A DNA stretch of 64,000 nt. It comes from Apricaphanius iberus. Taxonomy: Eukaryota > Chordata > Actinopteri > Cyprinodontiformes > Aphaniidae. Each line of letters starts with the position of its first letter. Positions within the stretch are counted from its first letter, which is position 1. The stretch covers positions 248,001 through 312,000 of the forward strand of contig JAPXFQ010001693.1 of NCBI GenBank assembly GCA_028564705.1, read 5' to 3'. Position numbers and translations under genes: made by a program. Below are positions 11,381 to 22,369 of the stretch, piece by piece. The notes under the pieces were generated by a model. That model was given only the letters and a program-made list of their open reading frames with translations, was not told where the DNA came from and did not search any database.

Positions 11381-12054
11381 TGTCAAAATAGTTTATTTTT
11401 TTATTTCTGTCTCTGTATTGAAAACTGCTTGTGACATGTAGCTCGGGGTGATTATCCACGGTGTTTATCAGTATTTCCTCCATGTCCTGTTGAGGCTGTG
11501 ACTCCATCACAGTCACAGAATCACTGAAACTCTGTCCCCTGATTGGTTGTCGCGGCGCGACTTGACGCTGGAGTTCAGATTTTTCCAACTCGAGCGATAG
11601 GCGCCATGAGCGCGAATGCACAAAACGCACCACATAAAAAGCAGCGCGGATTTTCCATCGCATCTGTTGCGCGAATTGTTCGCGCAAATCAGGCAGAAAA
11701 GCTTTTTCGCGACGCAAATCTGCTTCTGAAGAGTCGCGGGACCCCAAGTCGCGCTTCATCGCGCTCCTCCATTGATTTTACATGTAAACCTGAAGCTCTA
11801 GTCGCTCCTATCGCGTTTGGTCTGGACACAGCGTAACTATTCGAAAGAAAGCACTGGTTAAATAAAGTTTTGTGGCAGATAATGCCTTTTCACGGGAGGC
11901 AAATCTCCTCCCCCTATTCACCCCCATTATGTGGATATGCAATATTGTAAATTGATATAAATTCCTTCCAAAGGACTCTAAGTGGCTGCAAACTTGGCTG
12001 GGTGAGTAAATGAATGTCATTTTTGCTGAAAATAAGTTCCAGGTTGAAAAAACT

Positions 12055-12335
12055 AACTTTCCCTCTGAGATCCTGTTGCTAACCATCAAGGCTTTCAATG
12101 GTTTAGCACCTTCATATATTTCTGACCTTCTGCAGCTGTATGTTCAAGCTAGTGCTTTGAGATGTCAGGGCAGTGGACACTGAAAAGTTCAAAAAGCTAC
12201 ACATTAAAACTATTGAGGAGCTTTCATTTTCTTTTCATGACCCATCGTTGTGGAGCAATCTACCTCAAGAAATTAGCCAGGTATGCACTATTGAGATTTT
12301 TAAAGTTAGGTTAAATACCCACTTGTTTATTCCAT
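12055..12335 (+). pseudogene. LINE ORF2 C-terminal fragment
   Basis: The translation gives LLLTIKAFNGLAPSYISDLL, then after frame breaks DPSLWSNLPQEISQ and IEIFKVRLNTHLF. This is the standard end of L2/Rex1-type LINE ORF2 proteins (…LWN.LP…IFK..LKT.LF). Stops near 12170-12185 interrupt it. The sequence after 12335 is AT-rich, with no clear LINE tail. Confidence 0.7.
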
Positions 12336-12339
12336 CTTG

Positions 12340-13815
12340 TGTTCTAATTCCAGGCTTATTTTTATTGTTTTTTGTACTGTATTGATATCGGTTAGTAACC
12401 AATACCATGAATTGATATTTAAAATGTGCAAACTGTGCATTAATTTATCAGAAAATGATTATTTTTCACTTGAAATTTGGTTTTGTGGTCGTTTTATTAA
12501 TATTTTATTTTTTATATATAATACCCCATCATTTGTGGATGGGGTATTAAATAAAAAATCATCTTACTATTCATTGCAATTTTTTGTCTGGTAAAAGTAT
12601 CTACAATGGTACTCAGTATATTGTTTCTGTTTGAAAAAAGCTGTTACATCCCTAGTTTTTTTATTGTTGTTCCTCTTAGTTTTATCTGTTTTTAAATTGC
12701 ATTGTTTTATTTTGTATTTTTTAAAGTATTTACTTATTTTGTTTTCTATCCGTTCATCATTTTATTCGAATAAAGTTATAATTATTATTACTTTTTTTTT
12801 TGTTACCCATCAGTGATAGGACACATCTCTACCATCTGAGCCGCTGTCAGACCAAAACAAAAATTGTACATTTCATCCTTACATGTCATTGGTTAAATAT
12901 CTTACTGGTTCTTTCAATTTTATTGCCAAAGGGACAACTTTCAGAAATAAAGTATTTTTTTAGATTTTCTGTTTGCACAGTAACCTTGTCATCATTTAAA
13001 CTGAAGGACATGTTTTTGAGTTATGCCAACAGCCACAGCAGACGCAAAGCTTCAGAGAAATTTTCTGCAGGAGCAGCTCTACATGAAAACACAGAACAAA
13101 AAGGATGTGAAGGAGCAATCAGGAACATAAGCAGGTAAATGAGGCAAGTAAATCAACACCTAAGACTCCACTGAGATCTTTCTAATCAGACATCTGTGTG
13201 AAGGAAAGAGGAAGGGGATTTTAGAGCAGATTATGTCACTTGTGCATAAATGTACTTTGAGTGTATATCAAACTGGAATTAACATACACTTCTAAACACC
13301 TCCAGCTGTGAGGAGACGTGACAGAAGACATTTCAGAAAAATGAGCTGATTAGAGTTTTCAAATTAGTCCAATGCACCAATATGCTTTTAAGGTCATCAG
13401 CGAGTCACAGCAGACCTTTTTCAGAGGAAAAGATTCAAATGGAGAAAATTCTGTAGAAATAGTCAAGATCCTGCAGTAATTTCCATGTTTGTATTAAAGC
13501 TGGTTAAGCCTGGAAAAGTTATTCTGAGCACAAACTATACAAAAAACTTTCTTCCCTACTTTCTAAATACAAACAATGAGTCCATAGATAAAATTATTTT
13601 GACTGCCAATTACTTTTAACAAATATTTAGTCAACTCTGGATCTAAACTGGTAAGCAAAAATAAACCATCTAAAAAAAGAGATAACATTACTCAAATAAA
13701 TTCGGAGATTATGCGTATGGTATTTCTTAAGAAAAATATGAAAAATAGATCATAAACATTGTGAAATGTTTAAAAAGTGTATTCTAAGTACTCTGACAAA
13801 ATTGAAATGGTACTT
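12340..13815. other. AT-rich stretch, no feature seen
   Basis: Long T-rich and A-rich runs; the frames at 12337-12816 are translations of low-complexity T-rich DNA. A short inverted repeat near 12518-12547 (ATAATACCCCATC / GATGGGGTATTA) encloses a few bases. Nothing else is supported. Confidence 0.45.
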
Positions 13816-13854
13816 GTGTGGTACAATATTTTACTTTTATTTGTATTCCGTCTT

Positions 13855-15060
13855 TAAGAATAGAAATCTTTCGTAGTGAAATAAAAAAGAGAACAGTCAT
13901 AGCAATATTTAAAGCTGGAGATAAACATAAGTCTTCAAAATACAGTCCAATCTCTTTACTTCCTCAGTTCTCTAAAATATTTGAAAAAAAGTATGTTAGA
14001 ATGGATAATTTAATCACTAAGCACAATACTCTCTCTGAGCAAATATATGATTTTAGGAAAAATTATATTTCTTCATTTACACTTGTGGAATTTGTGGAAA
14101 GGTTAGCCTCTACATCTGAGAAGGAACAGTATGCCATTGGAATTTTCCTGGATATAAAAAAGCTTTCAACAGTTGTTGAAAAGTAAACCTCAAATGTATA
14201 GGTTGAGAGGAGTGGCCCTCACCTGGCTTATTAATCATTTGCACAATACAGAACAGTATGTTGAAATAAAGTTTGGAGGTCCTCAGGGTTTGGTTTTGGG
14301 ACTGTTATTCATTTTCTATATTAACTATTTGTCAAGTATCCAGGTTGTTAAAAGCAATTTTATTTCCCGGTGATACAAATCTATTTTGCTGCGGTGACAA
14401 CTTGGAGGAGCTGTTAGATAGAGGATATAGAGATTGAAAGATTGACTGAAATTAATTTATTTGGTGTAATGATAGATGAAAAATGAGTTGGAAGAAGCCT
14501 ATCAGGTATATTTATTCAAAAATATCCAAATCACTTGCAGCCCTTTACAAAGTCAAATATGTATTTAATCAGTCATCATTATAAATGTTGTACTGGTGCT
14601 TCATACTCCCATACATTACCTATTGTGTTTAAGGGTGGGGAACAAATATAAGACAACAATAAATTCCATCTTTCTTCTACAAAAAAAAAAACCATAAAAG
14701 TAATCACAGATCTTACATATAACATGTGGGGCTTAGGTCCACCCACTTTAGACCCACCCAAATAAATGACGTTCTTAAAATACTTTACATTTAGAATTAC
14801 AATTCATTTTTGAAGAATGTTACTTAAAGTCATTATAAAACAAAGTAAAACTGGAGGTGACTTATCCATCTTTGCAAGGCTCGCTGTCACTGGTTGTTGT
14901 TTAATAACATGCCTTACGAACTATCCAAACAAGCTAAGGCTAGTTGTGAGTTTCCTTTGTGTAACCAAGTCCAAGATTTTAAGACTGTTATTGAAAATAT
15001 GTTCCCTAGCTCAATATTCTAGTCTAATCCATTGTAGTACAGTTACATGCATTAAAATTA
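13855..15060 (+). pseudogene. Degraded LINE reverse transcriptase (jockey-superfamily type)
   Basis: Successive plus frames give TVIAIFKAGDKHKSSKYSPI and SLLPQFSKIFEKKYVRMDNL (13880-14010), then AIGIFLDIKKLSTVV (motif A region) near 14135-14180. These are followed by GGPQGLVLGLLFIFYINYLS (motif B) near 14275, DTNLFCCGDNLEELL near 14375, and FGVMIDEK…PNHLQPFTK near 14460-14550. The order matches the palm and thumb of a LINE reverse transcriptase. The motif A Asp pair and the YADD-type box are damaged, and there are many frame breaks. It differs from the L2 copies nearby and is older. Confidence 0.75.
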
Positions 15061-15379
15061 TTTAAATGTTACAATAATGAAGTAAATTCATTTTCATGAA
15101 CTGCTCTTATATTAGCCCTTGACAAACTCAAATATTTATTGGGTGTCTGATGGTGTTAATGTTTATACTAGGTAGCTGATCTGATGCGACATAGGGAAAC
15201 CAGCAAATGTTTTTGACAGACAGTGAAATCCAGTAAAGCTGAACTACCACCTAAACTAACTATTGTATTTGTGAGATAGGTGATATGAGCTGCCTGTGTC
15301 CAGATCGACTGGACACGACGATTCTGCCCTCCCCCCATTGCAGATGACTGATGTGTGATGTTTCAGGCTGCCAGACTTT

Positions 15380-18300
15380 TCTCCAAGAAAACTTGTCAAC
15401 CAGCACTTGTCTGGTTACCGAGAAAATAGCATTCCGGTGATTATTAGTAATAGAACTTACAAAGGCAAACCCCCTAACATCATGTCAAATCTAATAAGTA
15501 TTGCCTGTCAGAATAATTTAAAAACTACCAATGAATCTCTTAAATTGGCATTACTCAATGTCCGTTCCCTATAAAATAAATATTTTTTAATTAATTACCT
15601 TATTACCAATCAGAATCTAAAGGCTATGTTTTTGTCTGAAACTTAGTAAGATGCAAATAATGAAAGATCCTTAATGCTAGAAGCCACACCACCTAAATAC
15701 AGCTTTCTAAATGAAAACAGGAAACAAAGAAGAGGGGGTGGTCTGGGAACTATTTTTAAAAATACACTGAACTTTAAAAAGATACTTCTGGGTACATTTC
15801 ACTCCTTCGAATACCTTGATACAGAGATAAAAGAACCGAACAAGGTCTTAGTCATAAATATGTACAAACCACCCAAAGTGAGCTCAAACTTTCTTAACGA
15901 TCTCAATGACCTTCTTTCTTTATTATGTATTGAATATGACAAACTAATTATTGTGGGGGATCTGAACATACTCACAACCCCCAGGATAGACAGACTAAAA
16001 TACTAAGTGATACTCTCCTAAGGTTTGGTCTAACCCAGCATGTCAAACAGCCGACACACAAACAAGGTCACACCTTAGACTTAATCATTAGCAAAGGACA
16101 AAAAATCTCTAACATCTCCATATTGGATGTTGCATTATCTGACCACTTCTGCATCTTCTTTGAAAGCATTATCCCGGCTAAACTATCTAATCAAAGTGAC
16201 ACCATAGTAAGAAAACAAACTCTTGCTGACAGCTCTGCTGAAATCTTTAAACAATTTACTGCTCTACCTCACCCCCCAACACCCACCACCACCACTACCC
16301 AACACACACTCTGTTAACAACCTGGTAGATAACTTTTTCTATAAAGTCTCAGACATCATTAATACCATTGCTCCAATTAAAGTAAAAGTAGTCTCAGGTA
16401 GATACAAGTCTCCATGGACCAGCAATCCTCTAGTACGCAGCGGAAAAAGGGAGTGTCGTCAGGCCAAAAATAAAATGGAGGAAAACTCAACTCCAGGTTC
16501 ACTATGAGATCTACAAAAACAGGTTGAACAAATATAACTTAACCTTGAAAACTGCAAGGGAATCATTATTCTCTGAAATCATTAACAAAAACATTAATAA
16601 CACTCGGATCTTATTCGCAACAGTTGAAAGACTAACCAATCCCCCAATGACAGCAACTCCTGAGCTACACTCCACTAGGGCCTGTAGTGAATTTGCCAAC
16701 TTCTTCACTGAAAAGATTCTAGAAATTAGAAGATCAATCTGTAAAGCAGCAACCAACCCACCACCATTTTCATTTCAATGTAAAAAAAGGAAAGAAAATG
16801 CAGATAAAATGTCTGATTTAAAAATACTAAATCAATCACATCTTGATGAAATTATTAAACAGCTAAACTCCTCCTCTTGCTGCCTTGATATCTTACCCAC
16901 AGCATTTTTAAAGAAAGTTCTCCCTGTGATTAAGTCGGATCTGATGCAAATGTTAACACATCCCTCCAGTCATGTGTCTTCCCCCAGGCCCTCAAAACAG
17001 CAGTTATCAAACCCCTATTAAAGAAAAACAACCTAGACAATACCTTGATGCAGAATTATAGGCCAATCTCTAATCTCCCATTCATCAATAAGATTATTGA
17101 AAAAGCTGTATCTCAACAGTTGAGTGCATTCCTGACAACGAACAACTCTTTAGATCATTTTCTATCTGGTTTCACCGCACTGTGACTGCCCTCGTCAAAG
17201 TTTTCAATGACATCCGCATAAATACAGACAGCAGTAAAACTACAGTGTTGGTTCTGTTGGACCTCAGTGCAGCATTTGACACTATTGATCATAGAATATT
17301 ACTGGAACGATTAGAGAGCTGGGTCGGAGTCACTGGTACAGCTCTTCAATGGTTCGAATCTTACCTCAAAAATAGTAAGTTCTTTGTGTCCATTGGAAAT
17401 TTCTCATCAGAACAAACAGAAATCACATTGTGGGGTCCCGCAGGGCTCCATCCTGGGGCCCCTCCTGTTCAATATTTACATGCTCCCACTAACCAGATCA
17501 TAGCAGCCAATCAGATTAGCTACCATAACTATGCAGACTATACACAGCTATACATTACATTATCACCAGGTGACTTTGATTCTATCCAGACCTTAAATGA
17601 ATGCATTGAACAAATCAATGACTGGATGTGCCATAATGTTTTCCAGCTAAACAGGAACAAAACAGAAGTAATTATTTTTGGACCTAAGGAGGAACGATCC
17701 AAAGTCAGCACACAGCTTCAGATAATACAACTAAAAACTACTCATCAGGCTCGTAATCTAGGTGTAATAATGGACTCAGACCTGAACCTCCAAGGTCACA
17801 TAAAGGCAATAATAAGGTCAGCTTTCTATCACCTGAGGAAAATTTCTAGTATTAAAGGACTGATGTCACAGAAGGACCGTGAAAAACTGATCCATGCATT
17901 TATCTTTAGTCGGATCGATTACTACAACAGCGTCCTCACAGGTCTACCTAAATAATCAATCAGACAGCTGCAGCTGATCCAGAACACTGCTGCTCGTGTT
18001 CTCACTAGAACCAGGAAAGTAGAACACATCACCCCATTTCTAAAGTCCTTACTCCCTGTAGCTCAGAGAATCGACTTTAAAACACTCCTAATTGTTTGTA
18101 AATCATTGAACGGTTTAGCACCAAAGTATGTTGAAGATATGCTGTCACTATACCAACCCAGCAGACCACTCAGGTCTCCAACTCCAGCCTACTAATGGTC
18201 CCTAGAATCAGAACTAAAAAGGGAGAGGAACTTTTCAGCTTATATGCCCCACAAATGTGGAATAAACTTCCAGACGAATACAAAAACGCTGAATCACTAG

Positions 18301-18694
18301 GCTCTTTTAAATCAAAGATAAAAACTCTACTATTCAGAGCTGCATTTGAATCTTAAATTGTGCTTTCTGATCACTTTTTGTTTTTTGTTGTTTATCCGAT
18401 TGTGTTTTATCTGTTTTAATCTGTTTTAATTGCATAAATTTGTTCCTTAAATTATTTTTTATTGTTGTGGTTTAATTTCTATTCTTCCTTTTTTTATTTT
18501 TTAAGTGATTGTGTATTAATTACATAAATTTGTTCCTTACATTATCTTTTCTTACTGACTGATTACTGTTAAACGTATATGTTTTGTTTGTAATCGTGGT
18601 TTCATTATCACTGAATAATATAAAGCACATTGAATTGCTTTGTGTTGAAAGTGTGGTATACAAATAAAATTGCCTTGCCTTGCCTTGCCTTACC
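15380..18694 (+). mobile_element. Nearly full-length L2-like LINE
   Basis: Order on the plus strand: an apurinic-type endonuclease region (15500-16300), a reverse transcriptase (16520-18350), a 3' UTR, and a TGCCT pentamer tail (18670-18694) after ATACAAATAAAAT. Such a tail is usual for the L2 group. The 5' boundary is unclear; coding similarity starts near 15400. No target duplication was found. Many frame breaks show it is inactive. Confidence 0.8.
15500..18355 (+). pseudogene. L2-like LINE ORF2 (endonuclease + reverse transcriptase), inactive
   Basis: Endonuclease pieces: SLKLALLNVRSL near 15540; GGGLGTIFKN and VINMYKPPKVSS at 15735-15885; LIIVGDLN near 15945; QGHTLDLIIS near 16065; and DVALSDHFCIFFE near 16125-16160. 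Reverse transcriptase pieces: [20 protein letters not shown] (17245-17305), the YAD box at 17530-17541, and [20 protein letters not shown] near 17890-17945. The second Asp of YADD is replaced by Tyr (codon at 17539-17541). The motif B region near 17430-17490 is readable only in a shifted frame between two compensating indels. A stop at 17953 is followed by more ORF2 C-terminal sequence. Confidence 0.85.
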
Positions 18695-18699
18695 TAATG

Positions 18700-19530
18700 C
18701 TTCATTACTTAAAAAATTAAAGGCAACGAGTTACCTTAGTTTTTTTTAAGTAGATTCAACTTATCTGGGTTTACAGTATACTGAAGGTTCAAAGGGGAAA
18801 ATATTTTGCCTTAAGGTTCTCAGTGTGAGAATTTAACAGGAAGTCCCAAGCACGTGTTTTGTTATGCAAAACAACTATGATTTATCGTTTAAAAAAAGCA
18901 GACATTTGGGTAAAACAACAAAAACAGGAATTAGAAACAAGTGAAATGAAGAAACCTTCTGAAAACCTTAAAGAGAAATCTGTTTTTTAGACTTAGTTGA
19001 TAGACCACTATTGACATTTTTTGCAGGGTCTCATGAGAAGCGCATAATTTTCCAAGCTACATTATAAACTGTACCATAAAACATTTTATTACAGTTGTTG
19101 TTTGAGCCCTCATAACGTTTTTTATTAACAAAATCAGAAAAGTGTGGCATGCATTCTTATTTCCCTCTGACGGTTTTAAAAAAGCATCTGCCTTCATAAG
19201 TTAAACAGAATTCATCGGCTTACTCTCAGACTAAAAACATTTTAAGTGTATTATTAGTCAAATTATTGAAATTGTAAGGAGAAACCCAAGGCTGTACTTA
19301 TTATATGTAATGCATTACATTACTGTGTTTCTTTAAAAAAGTAATATATTCATGTAACTCCCAAAAAATTTTAAAATCCCCATCTCAAAATGGAACGCAA
19401 GAGAATAAGGACCCAGTATCTGTCAAATTTTAATCAAAGTTTGATGGATTTAAAGTGGGCGGGACTAATTAAAGAGGGGGATGGGTAGGGTCAATGCGGG
19501 GGGTCGTTGGGGGAGGGGTAGAGGTCACTC
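18700..19530. other. AT-rich stretch, no feature seen
   Basis: AT-rich DNA without recognisable coding or repeat structure, becoming G-rich from about 19455 just before the fold-back element. Confidence 0.4.
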
Positions 19531-19536
19531 AAAAGG

Positions 19537-19797
19537 TCAAAAATGTGATGAGGAAGGGGTAGGCCCGCGGGAAAAATACTTTATGTCAAACTCACTCGTC
19601 AAACTGGCGTTGAGGCGTGGTTTTTGTAGGAAAGGAAGAGTCAGGGTTCCTTTCACCAAAACCTTGGCACAACCAGATGCATTTTCCTTCAGAAAAGCGG
19701 CAGAGCAGGTCGTGTAAAAGCAGAAGGGCAGCGCGGTAATTCTTCTATCCAGGGCCGAAAAAAGGTGACAATCCTTTCTCTTTAAATAAAACTGCAT
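19537..19797 (-). CDS. Hypothetical ORF repeated in both fold-back arms (left copy)
   Basis: This 86-codon frame shares the core FSALDRRITALPFCFYTTCS, then AFLKENASGC and PFLQKPRLNASLT, with the frame at 21674-21940 in the opposite arm. It ends exactly at the outer edge of the fold-back and lies about 60 bp downstream of an outward TATA-like sequence. No domain was recognised. The opposite strand of the same segment is also open in both arms (SNSLVKLALRRGFCRKG), so either or neither frame may be real. Most arm differences alter the amino acid, which argues against strong selection. Confidence 0.25.
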   Translation of the reverse strand: MQFYLKRKDCHLFSALDRRITALPFCFYTTCSAAFLKENASGCAKVLVKGTLTLPFLQKPRLNASLTSEFDIKYFSRGPTPSSSHF

Positions 19798-20708
19798 GTG
19801 TGTTTGAGTTAACCAGCTTAACTACGGTGAAAAACCATTTCAATGCAACAACTTCCTGTGCTGCTTTTATATTGAAAGGCACACTTCCTGCGCATGTGTG
19901 TATGATCCTCTACTTGAGTACAATGAATAGAGATCGCTGTGATGGAAAGCTTGTTTAAATTATAGAAAACCACAGAATTAGACTTTCTCTAACCTAAAAA
20001 AGGGTTTGCTATGTACCGCTGCAGAGAAAGAAGATAGAATTGTAGAGGAACTTGTATTACAAAGTCAGGAACTTAAGTTCTTCGCAAAAAGGAAGGATAA
20101 AACAAAAATAGCGAGATGGACAAACTCTACTGTTTTTAAAAATATATATGGTTTCAGGTCATATTTATATATAACAAGAGATTGATTTGTGGTTTAGAAA
20201 GAAAGAAATGTTGAACATATACCTACAGGCTGTCCCCACCCCTCTGAGCGACAGTTATCTGATACTGGCTCTGGGCCAAATTGTTTATTATCAAATGACT
20301 CGATCAAGAACAGCCGTTTGTTAACGGGGTTCAATTGTTCATTATGAAACAACCGTTTGTTCCTGGGCTCGTAGGGGGTGTAACCCAAAGACGCCAAGTT
20401 TTCTATAAGTGGAGTGGAGGCTTCGATGCAGGTACCCTTTTAACTGTTCAGTATTACACGAAAAGCAGACCGTCCTCATAGGGAGAACTAAACCTTGATT
20501 ACTTTTAAAGCATAGTTTTGCGTGTTTTCTTTTTTCCTAAAATAGAAAGAACATTTCTTGCTTGAGCAAAATCATTCTCCCCCTTCCTGAGCAGAGACTG
20601 TATTTTTAAAAGCAGGATTTGTTCTCTTCGCTATTGACCCCGCTTTAACCATTTCTTTCTTTCTAAACCACAAATCGTTGTCTTGTTATATGTAAATATG
20701 ACCTGAGA

Positions 20709-21140
20709 CTAGGGATGTCCGATATTATCGGCCTGAAGTCATTATCGGACGATATTGGCATTAAAATGTAATATCGGAAAATTATCGGTATCGGTTTTTA
20801 TTTTTTTAATAAGATGAGTTTTTCACACCATACACATAGTATATATCAAACTCTTCAGCTACTTCTTTTCTCTCTCAAAACGTAAAAATATGACAGATTT
20901 GACGTTTAGTTTTTGAGATATTATTTGTTTGAGATAACTTTCAATTTCTCAAAAGGTTTCTTCTAGGCCAACCTTGACCGTCTATCGGGCGCACTTGGTG
21001 ACGTCATCAGCCACAAAGGTATAATGTTGATTTATTTTTTCTAAAAGTAGAAATTTATCCTGAGTGATGGACCTTTGTCAGTATTCTCTGTGTGAGAAAA
21101 TGTTCCAGATACTTTTGAAGACAAAATAAAATGGCACCTT
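20709..21140. mobile_element. hAT-like remnant in the right fold-back arm
   Basis: The segment starts CTAGGGATGTCCGATATTAT and has repeated GATATTATCGG/TATCGGTATCGG words. These are typical of one end of a non-autonomous hAT family common in fish. It interrupts arm sequence that is continuous in the left arm: GACCTGA sits before it and ACCTGAAACC after it, consistent with an imperfect target duplication around ACCTGA. The second terminal repeat is not present, so it is a truncated copy. It arrived after the fold-back formed. Confidence 0.6.
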
Positions 21141-21673
21141 TTTCAATTGCCTACCTGAAACCATATATATATTTTTAAAAACAGTAGAGTTTGTTCATCT
21201 CGCTATTTTTTTTTATCCTTCCTTTTTGCGAACAACTTAAGTTCCTGACTTTGTAATACAAGTTCTCTACACTTCTATCTTCTTTCTCTGCAGCGGTACA
21301 TAGCAAACCATTTTTAGGTTAGAGAAAGTCTAATTCTGTGTTTTTCTATAATTTAAACAAGCTTTCCATCACAGCGATCTCTATTCATTGTAGTCAAGTA
21401 GAGGATCAGACACACATGCGCAGGAAGTGTGCCTTTCAATATAAAAGCAGCACAGGAAGTTGTTGAGCTGGTTAACTCAAACACACATGCAGAGTAATTG
21501 TTTTATTTTAAAAACTCAAAACATATGTTTTCAAAAGTTAAATTATAGGAATTAATAGTTTAATTATCATGCATTGGGGAAATGTGTTTAAAGTTTAGAG
21601 TTTAAACCGGGTTTTTACTTGTCATGCTTTGGAGAGATAGGTTTGAGGTGTAATTATAAAATAAACACACTTT

Positions 21674-21940
21674 ATGGAGTGCTTGGTTATAGAGGTTAAT
21701 TATAGAGGAAGGGTTGTCACCTTTTTTTCGGCCCTGGATAGGAGAATTACCACGCTGCCCTTCTGCTTTTACACGACCTGCTCCGGTGCTTTTCTGAAGG
21801 AAAATGCATCTGGTTGTTCCAAGGTTTTGGTGAAAGAAACCCCGACTCCTCCTTTCCTACAAAAACCTCGCCTCAACGCCAGTTTGACAAGGGAGTTTGA
21901 CATAAAGTTTTTGGCTACCCCTCCTTCATCACATATTTGA
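21674..21940 (+). CDS. Hypothetical ORF repeated in both fold-back arms (right copy)
   Basis: This 88-codon frame shares FSALDRRITTLPFCFYTTCS and LKENASGCSKVLVKE with the left-arm frame. An outward-facing ATATAAAAGCAGCAC lies about 235 bp upstream at 21440, with the extra 200-bp segment in between. Function is unknown. It may simply be conserved because the two arms are the same DNA. Confidence 0.25.
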   Translation: MECLVIEVNYRGRVVTFFSALDRRITTLPFCFYTTCSGAFLKENASGCSKVLVKETPTPPFLQKPRLNASLTREFDIKFLATPPSSHI

Positions 21941-21946
21941 CCTTGT

Positions 21947-22360
21947 TTTCTCTTGTGGAGCAGCTGACAAATTGCTGAAATGTCGGTAGTGTAAAAGACG
22001 CATGATTAAAATCACCAGATATTGCCACAAATGCACTAGGGCACTGGGTCTGTAGCTTAGCGACAACAGAAGTGATGACATCACATGTATTGTCGGCAAC
22101 GGCTGAATACGAAATATCTTGGCTGTGGAGACAACTCTTCACAGTAACATGTCCTGGATGACACTATCTGTTGTTGACGAGCGCTGCTACTCCACCTCCT
22201 TATCTTTTCCCGCTCCTCTTCATATCTGTGTCTGCTGGTACAGTCAGAAAACCTGGCAGAGGAATGTTGCAGTCTGGGATATAATCCTGTAGCCACGTCT
22301 GAGTGAAACACATAACACTGCATTCTCGATACTCAGGGTTCATCCATCTTGTTAGCCTGT
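21947..22360 (-). pseudogene. LINE endonuclease fragment
   Basis: On the minus strand the frame 22142-21947 reads CDVITSVVAKLQTQCPSAFV, then AISGDFNHASFTLPTFQQFV and SCSTREN. This is the apurinic endonuclease signature region of a fish LINE (GDFN with its flanks). Upstream pieces of the same domain continue to about 22360 in broken frames. It ends abruptly at the edge of the fold-back, and the expected next part of the domain is not found on its other side. Confidence 0.7.
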
Positions 22361-22369
22361 GATCTCACG

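Larger units (their letters stand above)
10533..11836. mobile_element. Harbinger-like MITE with captured sequence
   Basis: The ends are near-perfect inverted repeats. The left starts CGCTGTGTCCACACTGAACG at 10536 and the right ends with the complement of CGCTGTGTCCAGACCAAACG at 11833. The flanks are TAA on both sides (10533-10535 and 11834-11836), which fits the 3-bp TWA target duplication of PIF/Harbinger elements. The subterminal regions are rich in CGCG words on both sides. No transposase is present, so the element is non-autonomous. Its interior holds a 76-bp minisatellite and a histone 3' processing signal. The superfamily call rests on TIR and target site alone. Confidence 0.65.
19533..21944. 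repeat. Large fold-back (inverted-repeat) element
   Basis: The left arm 19533 to about 20215 and the right arm about 20650-21944 are reverse complements over most of their length. Examples are TTCCTGTGCTGCTTTTATAT near 19854 against ATATAAAAGCAGCACAGGAA near 21439, and GATTTGTGGTTTAGAAAGAA near 20183 against its complement near 20657. The outer limits are GGTCAAAAATGTGATGA (left) and its complement (right), and similarity stops there on both sides. The right arm carries two extras: a hAT-like remnant (20710-21140) and about 200 bp at 21490-21705 missing from the left arm. The loop is about 20220-20645. Each arm holds a TATA-like ATATAAAAGC pointing outwards. The transposon class is unknown. 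Confidence 0.85.
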
